From: Platycnemis pennipes
Lineage: Eukaryota > Arthropoda > Insecta > Odonata > Platycnemididae
DNA length: 64,000 nucleotides
Direction: 5' to 3'
NCBI GenBank assembly: GCA_933228895.1
Contig: OW121852.1
Location: 120,833,544-120,897,543 of the forward strand
Both the position numbers and the translations under genes were made by a program. How positions within the stretch are numbered: position 1 is the first letter of the stretch; each line of letters opens with the position of its first letter. Of this stretch, positions 44,436 to 55,135 are shown one piece after another. Under the pieces are notes generated by a model. It saw nothing but the letters and a program-made list of their open reading frames with translations, was not told the origin of the DNA and ran no database searches.

Positions 44436-44564
44436 ACTCTTTGAACGAACCTCCATAACCCTTATGTACGTGACTTTTCATTGCTGGGAGACCAAATTTT
44501 TCTTGGAAACAATCGACAGTAGAGTGATACTTTCCACTTCTACCGGGGATATATAGGTACCATT

Positions 44565-44816
44565 TATGGATAGCATCGGTAGCCGCATGTTGGTATAAGG
44601 GCTTGAAGCTAACCCTTCTTGAAGCTAACCTAACTTGAAGCTAAACAACTGCATGATTTTGAATGCTTGCTTTGCTATTTTTATCCTTTTTAAATAGTGA
44701 AGTTTAGACAAGTATATTATTACTTACCCATTTTTATCCATGATATGCAGTGCATGTTTGGTGAGAATTTGCCCCCTGCCACAACACACCTTTATGGTGA
44801 CTTGCAGGCTATTATC
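44565..44816 (+). mobile_element. LINE 3' UTR, host of a nested insertion in its tail
   Basis: Subfamily-1 UTR with a local triplication of CTTGAAGCTAACC (44605-44645), then the hairpin (GCCCCCTGCCACAACACACC) and CAGGCTATTAT. The expected GTAGATGTAG follows only after the next element, at 45596-45611. Confidence 0.7.
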
Positions 44817-45592
44817 TACATCTACGTAATACCCTGCAAGCCACCATAAAGGTGTGTGGCAGGGGGTGATTTCTCACCAAACATGCACTACATATCATGC
44901 ATAAAAAAGGAATAGTATTAATATAGTAGTCAGAACTACACTATTTAAAAAAGATAGAATTGCAAAGCAAACATGCAAAAACATTCTGTTAGTAGGGTTA
45001 GCTTTAAGTACTCATACCAACATGCAGCTACCAATGCTATTCATTGCTACTCTCCGATAGGACATATTTACCGTTATTCGTATCTCTAATTGTTCGAGGG
45101 AAAAAGGGAATTTTGCATCGGTCGGTTCGGCAATCAACTTCTCTAATTTTGTGATTATGGTCCAGTCTACCATAGTAAGTTGGGGCCCGCAAAATATTTT
45201 TAACATCATCACTGAAAATATTGTCTTGGAATTTGTTTAAGAGATTAAGTCTAAATTTCAACCTGCGATCTGACAATGATTCCCACTTTAATTCATTTAA
45301 TAGACTGGTTACGCTAATATAATTATCGTATCGTCCCTTTACAAATCTTGCCGATCTTCGCAGCACACGTTTAAGTTCGTTATTTAGACCATTTTCTAGG
45401 GATCCCATACACTGGCAGCATATTCCAAATGAGGTCTAACAAGGGAAAAGTAGCTGATTTCTCGTATATGATCGTCACATTTACCCAGTACTCTTTTGAC
45501 GAATCCCAGTTTACGATTCGCTTGACTCATTATTTCACGTATGTGTTTACCCCAGGGAAAGATAATGTGTCAGTCATATTCCAAGATATTTA
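44817..45592 (-). mobile_element. LINE (RT C-terminus and UTR) inserted into the tail of another LINE
   Basis: Minus-strand tail, hairpin, UTR and RT C-terminus (frame 45037-45408, ELKRVLRRSARFVKGRYDNY), truncated near 45592. Left join: GCTATTAT|CTACATC. Right join: AAGATATTTAT|AATGTAGATG. A TTAT-type short duplication fits, and the host tail resumes after it. Confidence 0.75.
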
Positions 45593-45850
45593 TAATGTAG
45601 ATGTAGAAGAGAGCACAATAGGCAGCGTACCACAGAGGTAGGTAGGTCAAATATTGTTAGACTAGTCTGTAGTGCAGGATGCATATAATAATAACCAATA
45701 ACCCCTTTCTTATTATGTAGATACAAACTGCTGTTCTAACTCTAGATCTAGCTGCTTGTGACCCTATTATCTAGTATGTCTCCATGCCGTAGCCTATTTG
45801 CATGTCAAAAGTTCATGTTTTGTGATCTTAACCCCCTGCCACACACCCTC
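45593..45850 (+). mobile_element. LINE subfamily-2 3' end, host of the second nested insertion
   Basis: After the resumed GTAGATGTAGAAG tail, a plus-strand subfamily-2 UTR (AGTCTGTAGTGCAGGATGCA, GTGACCCTATTATCTAG) runs to the hairpin and stops at CACACACCCTC (45850), where a minus-strand LINE starts. It resumes at 46477 with CCCTCGTGGTGGCTCGCAGG. Confidence 0.8.
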
Positions 45851-46476
45851 ATCTACATCTACATCTACATAATACCCTGCAAGCCACCACAAGGGTGTGT
45901 GGCAGGGGGTGATTTCTCACCAAACATGCACTACATATCATGCATAAAAAAGGAATAGTATTAATATAGTAGTCAGAACTACACTATTTAAAAAAGATAG
46001 AAATTGCAAAGAAAACATGCAAAAACATTCTGTTAGTAGGGTTAGCCTTAAGTACTCATACCAACATGCAGCTACCAATGCTATTCATTGCTACTCTCCG
46101 ATAGGACATATTTACCGTTATTCGTATCTCTTATTGTGCGAGGGAAAAAGGACATTTTGAATCGGTCAGTTCGGCAATCAATTTCTCTAACTTTATGATT
46201 ATGGTCCAGTATGCCATAGTAAGTTGGGGTTCGTAAAATATTTTTAACATCATCACTGAAAATATTGCCTTGGAATTTGTGGAAGAGATTAAGTCTTAAT
46301 TTCAACCTGCGATCTGACAATGATTCCCATTTCAATTCATTTAATAGACTGGTTACGCTAATATAATTATCGTATCGTCCCTTTACAAATCTTGCCGATC
46401 TTCGCTGCACACGTTCAAGTTCATTACTTAGACCGATGTCGTAGGGATCCCATACACTGGCAGCATATTCCAAATG
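45851..46476 (-). mobile_element. LINE inserted inside another LINE's terminal hairpin, with ACCCTC target duplication
   Basis: ACCCTC lies at 45845-45850 and again at 46477-46482. Between them is a minus-strand copy: ATCTACATCTACATCTAC tail, hairpin, subfamily-1 UTR and RT C-terminus. Its frame 46081-46473 is open and almost identical to 41250-42002 (ending in PYDIG-x-E-Y-A-A-S-V-W-D orientation-reversed). A recent insertion. Confidence 0.9.
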
Positions 46477-46517
46477 ACCCTCGTGGTGGCTCGCAGGGTA
46501 TTACGTACATGTAGACG
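46477..46517 (+). mobile_element. resumed hairpin and tail of the host LINE
   Basis: ACCCTCGTGGTGGCTCGCAG then GGTATTACGTACATGTAGAC, the right half of the family hairpin, continuing 45593-45850. Confidence 0.8.
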
Positions 46518-47420
46518 TATTTCGTGTTGTATTTCGTATGCCTTATAATTTAGCATCTGGGAAAATCTACCCTTATTTACCAGACTGTTCTTCGCTGATA
46601 ACACCCGTTTTTAGGGCTAGGAGGTAGCGCTCAAGTGTAAATCTACAAGTGCAGAAGAAACTGTACCTACTAACAGATTTTTTTACCACTTATAATACTT
46701 TATTATTTTACTATACTGCCATTCGCAAGCATAATTATATAAGCTCTACACACAGTCGCCGTCTTCTTTCCCACCAACTATTGTCCAATTCCAACCCAAA
46801 TGTGGGAAATTACAAATTAAAATAACATAATTGCAGTGCTTCATCAACGTGCACTAAAATAACGAATTAACTACACAGACAGTAGTATGATAACAGTGAC
46901 CTACAAGTAAAAACGATAATTTGGAGGAGTATTTGATGCAGAAGAGTCACGTTGAATAAATACGAGGTGTATTTTTTAACAGAGGTATGGATTCAAATCG
47001 ACGTCCATTTATCAGAACTAAGAGGCTTTGTATATAATTGCATGATCAACGTATTAAAAAGATTCCATAATATTTATGAGAAATGTAGCCTTATTGGCTA
47101 TGAGGAACTAGATAATCTTGAAAAAATTGGCATTAAATTTATCTTTTATAGGGAAAACTCACAATCGTTTAAGGAAAGAAGGCTGGGTGAAATTTCATGA
47201 AGTACTGAAGAAGTGCCCCGGGGAATACTGACAGTCGAAGGAGAGTACCCATAGCTTTGAAAGAGGCGTGCGTGTTATCAATCTTAATTCACAAAGAATT
47301 AGCAGAGATTGTTTGGGAGTATCAGCAGTGAATGCGTTGAAGATTTTTGAAACTGTAGGCGTAATTTAAGGTTCCCGACCGAAACCCGACCTTGAAGTTA
47401 TAAAAAAAATTCTTGAGCAT
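46518..47420. other. non-coding stretch, nothing recognised
   Basis: The 82-codon plus frame at 46952-47200 starts without an ATG and shows no domain. Confidence 0.4.
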
Positions 47421-48020
47421 ATTTCCCCGTCTCTGTCCTTCTTTCTCTCTCTCTATCAACCGCTATTCACTCTCTACCTTCCAATGAGATATCTATAAAT
47501 ACAAACCTTACACATCAGTGATTAAGTGGAGTCTTAGGGAAAGCGAAAGAGGAGGGATGAGTAAATAAATGAGAGGCAGAGAGACGTGAATGTGGAAGGC
47601 GAGAGATAGAGAGAGAGAGAAAGAATGAGGTGTGTGTGTATGTATGAGTAAGAGAGAGAGGAAGAAAGGAACTCACACCACACAAGGGCATCCAGGGAAA
47701 AATAACGCTGGAATGTGACTGTGATTAAGGTGATGAGGAGGACAAAAGATAAGGAGATAGCGAGGGACAAGTGGGCGAGTGGAGTGGTTCCAGAGTAAAT
47801 AATAAAGGGAAAGGGCGGGGGATGTTGTGCGGCTGCGCTCGGGGGTGGGGTGGAAGGAAGAGAACAATGCTCTGAGGATGAGACGACAATGGCTTGGTTG
47901 ATGAGTAGTAAGCCGAAGAGTAATGAAAGGATGGCGATAAGTCTGACTGCAGACATGGACGATGGAATGTGTCAGGGACTGGGCTCGCAGCAACGGGGAA
48001 GGTAGTGGGAAGGACATAGT
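47421..48020 (+). repeat. polypyrimidine then polypurine island with microsatellites
   Basis: (CT)n near 47440-47455, (GA)n near 47600-47622 and (GT)n near 47629-47640 lie within a G/A-rich tract. The minus-strand frame 47534-47956 begins with a signal-peptide-like hydrophobic stretch, but the rest is Ser/Leu/Pro low complexity. Confidence 0.6.
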
Positions 48021-49289
48021 CCGGAGATTAGGGAGAGGTCGATTAGTCCCGCACGAGATTTGAAATTCGGAAAATATCTGATTTCGTTCAACGCAGTCTT
48101 TTTCGACTAGTATTCATTCGGAGATCGCTCACAAGAAATAATGCCAGTGGTCACTAGCCCAGAATCCAGTCAAAATGTCGACAGTATAATCACGAAAATA
48201 TTAAAAATCCAATTCGAAGTCACTCATCAATGATGATTGCATATGGTAAGAAATAAATGTAATCACAAGACCAGCATCTGTGCTAGGCAATTGAAACTGC
48301 CTGCATTAAACAGTATTCCACTATTTCCAAATAAAACAACATTATTTCGCCAATTTTCATAACTATGCAACACTCGGCTTCCTGAGTTACGTTGGCAGAA
48401 TTACGGATTTTAATTTTTTTTAGTTTTAACATAAGAACGTTTCTAAAACATCCTGGTTATATTAAAATTCACAAATGCATAAAATAGGTTATTTTTCAAA
48501 TTCACAGTGACCACCAACAGTAGCTTAATGTCATATTTCTACATACAGAAAAAATTAGCAATCGGCTGGAAACTTGGCGCAATTTAAAGTGTTCCGCAGG
48601 AAAACCGAGGGAAGTTTTCTATTCACCATTGAAGACTCGTCCTTCAAGCAATGTTCTCATCCACTCCTCCTCACTTTCAGCTCCCAGACTTAGCTCTCAT
48701 TTAGTAATATCCTCATTCGATTCAATTTGTAGTAGTTATAATTTACGGAACCCTGAAACCAGCAGGTCTGCTCAATAATCACCCACTTTAAAGAGCGAAT
48801 TATATGGATCGAGCATCGTATCATAAGCTGCAAATCCTTTTTCAGCATTGCCCTGCAAACATGATCGGACATCTTGAATAGTTCATGTATTTTTTCAACT
48901 CTTTAGCGATATAAAATACCTTTCGGAGATTGCAAAACATTCTTTCAGGGGAGTTTATAAAACAACTTTCGTGTCAAGATTTTCAAAGCTTCTTTCAACC
49001 ACTCGTGAAGAGGGAAAAAAAGAGAGGTGCATCCCACGTTTGCAAACCTAATAACTCAACGACTCGGTAGCTCGGCAGAGGAGACAACACCCAAGGGAGA
49101 CGCAGGGGGAAGAGAGGTGAAAGACAAAACGACGCGCCCATCTTTAACCTTCGTTCCACTAAAAACGAGCAATCACTGTGGCAACCGCTTTTAAAACGCC
49201 TTCAACCGACACCACGGTCCGGCACCCAACTCCTGCGCTTTGAGCAAGAGAATAAAGCAAACGGATCTGGAAAAAAAACATAAGTTCCT
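48021..49289. other. non-coding stretch, nothing recognised
   Basis: AT-rich with CpG-containing sequence from 49050 to 49250; no gene supported. Confidence 0.4.
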
Positions 49290-49880
49290 TTCTCGCCCTT
49301 GGGAAAAGTAAGGCATGCGGCAAACAGAGGGAGAGAGCGAGAGAAATGGTCCCCGGAACTCGGGGGGCTGCGACGGGGGTTTTTCAGTACTTTAAAGGAA
49401 GGAGTGAGGCCTCCAAGGAGAAATAGATATGGGGTTTTTAAGAGGAGAGACGGATGGGGTGAGTCAATAGAATGGGTGGGAATGAGAGAGGCGGAGGATT
49501 TGGTGCGCTAGGCGGGGCGTGAGGGAGGCTGGGTGGGGTGGAGGCAGAGAGAGAGAGAGGTGAGGAGGTTAATTCTCAATGGGATGAGTCCGACGGATAA
49601 GCGGTGCAGAGCGATGGGACTGAGAGCAAGAGATGACAAGGAACTGTCGGGGGGCGAGTCTCTCCCGGAGGTGGTCGGCGGCGGGGAAGGGCTGCAGATG
49701 GGCAGGGCGACGTGAGGGGGGGAAGAGGGACGGAGAAGGGGAAGGGAACGATGGAAGGAAGAGAGGGAGACGATGAGAAAAGGGGAGAAGAGGAGCAGGT
49801 GAAAAGGAGGACTAGGAGGTGGAAGACTGAGAAGGAAATAGAGGAACTGCCTAAGAGAAGAGGAGCTGACCGCGGCAGAT
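49290..49880 (+). repeat. polypurine island
   Basis: Almost 600 bp of G/A-rich plus strand, with a (GA)n run at about 49545-49558. Frames on both strands are compositional shadows (Arg/Glu/Gly-rich or Ser/Leu/Pro-rich). Confidence 0.7.
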
Positions 49881-49911
49881 TGCATTCCTATGGATATTAA
49901 AAATACATTCA

Positions 49912-49965
49912 AATCCTCACTGATCTATGGTAGGCTAGATCATGGCGGCAAAGTTAAAAAGATGT
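49912..49965 (+). mobile_element. LINE RT scrap
   Basis: TCTATGGTAGGCTAGATCAT and GGCAAAGTT match the YYGRLDHNHKVREI coding block of the RT. Nothing else of the element is left. Confidence 0.5.
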
Positions 49966-50084
49966 CGTATATAGTGAGACAGGGAGTTGATTCGACCATA
50001 TCTAATGTTATTTGGTGAAACAGCTCAGCGTAAAGCAAAAGCGTAATCATCAGGTCTAAGTAACTGATCGACATCAACAAATAT

Positions 50085-50250
50085 CTAATACCTTGCGAGC
50101 CTCTACAAGGGTGTATGGAGGGGGTGAAGATTACCAACCATGCACTACTTACATCTACATCAACGCAATACCTTGCAAGACACCTCGAGGGAGTATTGTA
50201 GGGGAGTGAATATCACCAGACAAGTACTATTAACATGTAACTAGGCTACT
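50085..50250 (-). mobile_element. two LINE 3' tails in tandem
   Basis: Minus-strand hairpin units at 50085-50146 and 50149-50250. The second starts ACATCTACATCAACGCAATA and keeps part of the subfamily-2 UTR. Confidence 0.65.
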
Positions 50251-50282
50251 ACACTATATACACTACTATATATACTACACTA
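50251..50282. repeat. TACTATATA-type tandem repeat
   Basis: ACTACACTATATACACTACT and TATATACTACACTATATA alternate between the two LINE copies. Confidence 0.55.
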
Positions 50283-51691
50283 TATAAAACACTAAAGAAC
50301 CACACAATACCCAAGGATTGGAAAGTAGCTAACATTACACCTATATTTAAAAGCGGTGATAGGGAAGAACCTAGTAACTACAGACCCATTTCACTCACGT
50401 CAATCTCTTGTAAGATATTTGAGCACATAGTAGTCAGTTCGATCATGGGGCATTTGGATAGTCAGGGATTACTCATAAACAGCCAGCATGGGTTCCGGAA
50501 AGGTAGATCTTGCGAGACACAATTAGCTTTATTCGTACACGATATTTTAGTCCACGGCGAAAGCAGTACTGAAGTTGATACGATATTTTTAGATTTTAAA
50601 AAGGGTTTCGATAAAGTTCCTCATGACAAATTAATCTTGAAGTTAGAGAGTTTAGGTATAAATAAAGACGTTGTATGTTGGGTAAAAGAGTTCTTAAGTG
50701 GGCGAGAGCAGAAGGTTGTCATAGATAGTATCATGTCGGACACAATCGAAGTCACATCGGGAGTTCCCCAGGGTAGCGTAGTAGGTCCGCTTCTATTTCT
50801 TTTATACATAAACGATTTGGGTATCGTAGTTACTAGTAAGCTTAGACTTTTTGCAGACGATGCGGTAGTGTACAGGGGTATATCAAACGAAGAGGACACG
50901 AAATCACTTAGCAAGGATTTAGATGCAATTCAAGAGTGGTGCGACAAATGGCAGTTAGAACTCAACCTTAAAAAGTGTGTAGCTATCAATTTTTGGAGGA
51001 GGAATAATTCGATAGAGCGATCCTATAGAATTAATAACACGAAGATCGAAAACGTTGAAACCGTAGATATTTAGGTGTAACAATCACTAAAGATTTATCG
51101 TGGGGAAGACACATAAGGGAAATATGCGGCCGAGCGAAGAGGAAGCTAGGATTTATAAAAAGAGTACTTGGGAAATGTGATGAGAAGACAAAAGAGCGAT
51201 GCTACTTTTCACTAGTTAGGCCCCACCTTGAGTATGCAGCCAGTGTATGGGATCCTAATGAATTAGGTTTGATGAGAGAACTAGACAGTGTGCAGCGTAG
51301 AGCAGCTAGGTTCGTCAAAAGGTGCTACGATAGGTTGAGTAGTGTATCAGAATTAATACAAGAATTAGGGTGGGAATCATTATCAGAGCGTAGGTTAAAG
51401 TTCAGATTAAATCTATTGAAGAAATTTCAATCGGATAGCTTTACTGAAGATGTTAGGCACATATTAAAAACACCAGCGTATTATGCTAGATTCGACCAGA
51501 TAAATAAGATTAGAGAGATAGATTGTCGTACAGATAGATTCAAAATGGCATTTTTCCCCCGGACTATAAGAGATCAGAATAGGCAGCATAGGAAAGGGAT
51601 ATGTAGGGGAAATATTTTAGAGTATTCTGTAGTGCATGATGCATGTATTAACCTCTCAAATACTATAGATACTAACAATCTAGTTGCATGA
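50283..51691 (+). pseudogene. reverse transcriptase with complete palm, one frameshift
   Basis: The first frame is open from about 50283 to 51074. It contains NYRPISLTSISCKIFEHIV, QHGFRKGRSCETQLALF, motif A (FLDFKKGFDKV), motif B (SGVPQGSVVGPLL) and an intact motif C (RLFADDAVVY). Counted from the Met at 50445, these are at about residues 14-30, 49-58, 105-117 and 134-143. A 1-bp deletion near 51066 (ACCGTAGATATTTAGG) ends it. The other frame continues through LGVTITKDLSWGRHI, then the 51269-51691 frame (VQRRAARFVKRCYDR, RTDRFKMAFFPRTIRDQ). All catalytic Asp residues are present. RT copies LINE RNA onto nicked DNA. One frameshift plus 5' truncation make it inactive. Confidence 0.9.
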
Positions 51692-51808
51692 GACCCTTTA
51701 GTTGCTTGCTTGCATGTTAGTAGTGCATGCTTGGTGATCTTCACCCCCTGCCACACACCCTCGCGGTGGCTTGCAGGGTATCGTGTAGATGTAGATAGAT
51801 GTAGATGT
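50283..51808 (+). mobile_element. LINE subfamily 2, RT to tail
   Basis: 5'-truncated just before RT (first readable codons T-I-P-K-D-W-K-V-A-N-I-T). It contains the whole RT palm, C-terminus, UTR (51692-51740), hairpin at 51746-51778 and GATGTAGATAGATGTAGATG tail. It shares its last ~300 bp with the nested copy at 35915-36224. Confidence 0.9.
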
Positions 51809-52305
51809 ACTACATGGAACACTGGCTTCCGCAAAAAAGATTCGGTGTCCGTGCTAATTACACTATATTTGGTGGTTCTAATGTGGATTCAGGAAAAAAC
51901 TCAAAAAAACATTGCAATGAAGAAGAACATTTTCTATTAAACATCAAACAATTATGGCTGGAACACATTTAAACGAAATCGTGTTAAATATTGAAATGAA
52001 TTTCTATTGAGAGGTTGATATTTTATTTCCGTACATGCATTATCTGACAATATTAAAGTTTAGACACAATTGCACCTTAAAGGTGGGGGGGAGGGGGGTG
52101 ACAGGCCCGGCTTAAGAGCCATAATTCTACTACAACAAGGAGAGATGATAGTTACAACAGTCACGTGCACTTAGGTGGTTAGTAACTACAAATTAATGGA
52201 TTGATTACTGGTTAGAAAAACATTATCCTGAATATATAAGCATTTCCCTATAATTCTTGTGCTAGTAATTTAAAAAACTCATTAAGTTCATTTTAATTTA
52301 ATACC
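51809..52305. other. non-coding stretch, nothing recognised
   Basis: A G8-type run near 52085. No gene or repeat supported. Confidence 0.4.
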
Positions 52306-52307
52306 TA

Positions 52308-52450
52308 CATTCCTCGTACGGATCCCACATACTAGCAGCATATTCTAAATGAGGTCTGAGAATAGCTTCTTTCACGTAATCTCTCATCACATTTGCCACG
52401 AACCCTTTTTACGATACAGTTGCTACACTAGCTATTTCCCTGGTGTCATG
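52308..52450 (-). mobile_element. LINE RT scrap
   Basis: Minus strand reads RPHLEYAASMWDPYEE and, upstream, KGFVANVMRDYVKEA-like residues, from the RT C-terminus. No UTR remains. Confidence 0.6.
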
Positions 52451-52479
52451 ATGATGACACTTAAGTTATCGATACACAT

Positions 52480-52540
52480 GTTATGTGCATATGTATGTAA
52501 TATATATGTTCATACATGTATGTAATATATGTTAAGAATA
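52480..52540. repeat. CATGTATGTAATATATGTT tandem repeat
   Basis: Two to three imperfect copies of an AT-rich unit that contains CATGTATG palindromes. Confidence 0.6.
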
Positions 52541-52902
52541 ATTGGATAGTACAGCTTGTGCATTATAATTAGCACCTAAGACAGGGAGATTTACAATGGA
52601 TTTTTTTCTGCACTAAATAAAGGGAAATAAATGTAGTCGAACTTGCCTGGAGCAAGTTAAGAGGAATGGGTTATATGTATAGTTTAGGCTTTAAGTTCAG
52701 TTTTGTATCTCTACAGCAGACTAGTGTATAGTAGTGTAGCAGGGTACATTACACATAAATGTATTTTTGTTACTTTTCCTTGGGATGTTTGGGATTACAA
52801 CAGTAATGATCACATTAAATTTTGCAGATTCGATCCCGTTTGATGTATTTCCGGGGTGATTTTCCAGTCTGAGAACAGCAAGATTATGCGCGCAATGAAA
52901 GT
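52541..52902. other. non-coding stretch, nothing recognised
   Basis: No supportable feature. Confidence 0.35.
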
Positions 52903-53012
52903 GCATGTTTCCATGTATTGGCCTAGTTGCAAGTCAATAGTGCATGTTTGGAGATCTTCACCCCCTGCCACACACCCTCGAAGTTGGCTTGCAGGGTATT
53001 GCATGGATGAAT
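52903..53012 (+). mobile_element. LINE 3' UTR and tail fragment
   Basis: Subfamily-2 UTR (GTTTCCATGTATTGGCCTAG), hairpin with a changed loop (CACCCTCGAAGTTGGC) and ATTGCATGGATG in place of a clean tail. Confidence 0.7.
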
Positions 53013-53480
53013 GTGCTTGCCCAATGTGGATCTGTGGATCTCACACCAGGGAAGGATTGCCGTATAATGTTTACATACAAATGCAGAGAAAAAACAGAAA
53101 ATGAGAAAATCAGGATTATATGTAATAGAAGAAATAAAAATTTTTAAAATTCCTTTAAGAGAGTAAAACGTTCTTAAGAGTCTTGCTTGGCTGTAAAAAA
53201 CATAATTCAATATATTTTTAAATTGAAATATTGGCAAAAAAATTCACACGACACAGTGACATCCCTGTCTAACTAGAATAAAATATTGCCGAACATTTTT
53301 TATTTATGAGTCCTTTTCACGCAAAAATTATTTCATGAGAAAAAAGAGGAATGCCTTGATACGATGAATTTCTACTATTACTGCGGTACCCTATGATAAC
53401 GTACAACGCTATCAACCTGATATTAACCTGTAGAAGGACAATAAGAGAAAAAAACAATTCTGTAAAATCAGTTTTGACTT
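53013..53480. other. non-coding stretch, nothing recognised
   Basis: AT-rich sequence; no gene or repeat supported. Confidence 0.35.
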
Positions 53481-53484
53481 AAGC

Positions 53485-53578
53485 ATATACATATTACAAG
53501 CATATGCATGCATGTATGCATCCATATTACATGCATATGCATGCATACATGCATCCATATTACATCCATATTATGATC
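53485..53578. repeat. palindromic tandem repeat (GCATATGCATGCAT / CCATATTACAT units)
   Basis: Two near-copies of a ~38-bp unit, each holding a GCATATGCATGCATRCATGC palindrome, followed by a partial third (ATCCATATTACATCCATATT). Self-complementary and likely prone to cruciform formation. Confidence 0.7.
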
Positions 53579-53727
53579 AAATAGGACTCAAGTGTTCCAG
53601 GAAAGAACGCGTTCCCATTTTGTTCTAGGGAGAACTCATTAAATTCAAAATATTCGGTATTGACGAAAAAAACCGCAGGGTAGACACTATTGCAGGATTA
53701 TAATCTCTTGATTATAATTCATGCCTG

Positions 53728-54125
53728 GAGATGGTTCAACCTCTGCCACACTCTTACAGATACTTCATTTATATCGACATCCACATTATATCCTGCAAGC
53801 CACCATAAAGGAATGGGACTAGTAAGGATTAGTATTTATATAGGTACTGAACTAAACTACACTATTTAAAAAAAGATAAAAATAACAAAGCATACATGCA
53901 AAACATGCTGTTAGTTGGGTTAGCTTTAAGTCCTTATACCAACATGCAGCTACCAATGTTATCTATTGCTACACTCGTACTGGATATATTTACCGTTATT
54001 CATATCCCTAATAGTACGAGGAAAAAAGGACATTTTGAATCTGTCAGTTCGGCAATCAATTTCTCTAATTTTGTGATTATGGTCCAGTCTACAATAGTAA
54101 GTTGGGGACCACAAAATATTTTTCC
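53728..54125 (-). mobile_element. LINE UTR and RT C-terminus, minus strand, next to a plus-strand tail scrap
   Basis: 53728-53765 looks like a decayed plus-strand hairpin (AACCTCTGCCACACTCTTAC). From 53775 a minus-strand copy runs: tail-like CATCCACATTATATCC, UTR, then the RT C-terminal codons (on the minus strand CGTACTATTAGGGATATGAA) to 54125. Confidence 0.7.
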
Positions 54126-54237
54126 CATCCCATACACCACATTCTGCGTATCATGTAATATTGTTTATATAAGAGGAAAACATGCCACTATGGTGAAAAT
54201 ATTCGGCAGAGGATCCGAGCTAACTCAAAATAATCTT

Positions 54238-54556
54238 CATCTACAGTTATATCTACATAATACCCTGCAAGCTACCATAAAGGTGTGTGGCAGTAGGTTA
54301 ATTATAACCAAACATACACTAGATATTATGCATAGAAAAGGATTAGTATTAATAGTCTAAACTTCACTATTTAAAAAATATAAAAATAGCAAAGCAAGCA
54401 TGCCAAAACATGCTGTTAGTTTGGTTACCTTCAAGTTCTTACACCAACATGGAGCTACCTATGATATACATTGATTCACTCGTATTGGACATATTTACCG
54501 CTATTCATATCCCTAATTGTACGAGGAAAAAAGGACATTTAGAAGCCGTCAGTTCG
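54238..54556 (-). mobile_element. LINE UTR and RT C-terminus fragment
   Basis: Starts ATCTACAGTTATATCTACAT at the tail side, then hairpin and subfamily-1 UTR, ending within the last RT codons. Same orientation as the preceding copy. Confidence 0.75.
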
Positions 54557-54729
54557 AATCTTAGGAATGATGATTAGCGACGATAATCATAAAATGTGAT
54601 AACTGCACTAGAACAATTCAGTATTACAGGTGGGTCCAATAAGAACAAAACAGGATAACAGTATAGGAACTACTGTAGGGGCTTTGGACATTGCTATGAC
54701 GCTCACAATACTGCCTTAATCACAATTAT
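54557..54729. other. short unique stretch
   Basis: Nothing recognised between the LINE fragment and the duplicated block. Confidence 0.35.
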
Positions 54730-55135
54730 TTTTAACCGATATCAAGGTTTCCGCGAAGTGGAATAAAATGGAATTCGCCTTCATTAGTTTCAGTTTATTT
54801 GCGTTAATCCTTTTACGACGAGGCTTATCTGAAAAATTGAACCTCCCTCATAATGGCGTACATGTTTGCAGTGTACATTGATTTAGATGAGGGTTAGCCT
54901 ATTCTTGCGATGATTGATTAATTCTCCCAGTTTCTCATTTTAATATCTGCACTTCTAGAATATATCCTGGAACCTAGTGATTCCACGAGCATGATGTTTG
55001 GATCACTAACTTGGCAGAAACATTTATTTAAAAAATTAAGTACAAGAATTTAACACTAAACATATTGCGCGATATGGAGTTCTAAATGGGCAATTAATCT
55101 CCTCCCTTTGAACTAACCTTTGTTACGTGACAATG
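54730..55135 (+). repeat. old duplicated block, copy 1 (paired with 56330-56728)
   Basis: Ordered matches to copy 2: CTCATAATGG against TTTATAATGG, TTAATATCTGCACTT in both, and GATATGGAGTTCTAAATGGG followed by CAATTAATCTCCTCCC against GATATGGAGTCCTAAATGGA followed by CAGTTAATCTCCTCCC. Diverged with indels. Confidence 0.7.

Noticed and set aside
46952..47200. 82-codon plus-strand frame
   Set aside because: No ATG at its start, AT-rich codons and no motif.
47534..47956. Minus-strand 140-codon frame with a signal-peptide-like start
   Set aside because: It lies over a (GA)n/(GT)n polypurine island. After the hydrophobic N-terminus it is Ser/Leu/Pro low complexity without domains, as expected from C/T-rich triplets.
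49508..49912. Minus-strand 134-codon frame
   Set aside because: Compositional shadow of a polypurine tract (Ser/Leu/Pro repeats).
53896..54360. 154-codon plus-strand frame
   Set aside because: It is the antisense shadow of two minus-strand LINE UTR/RT fragments.
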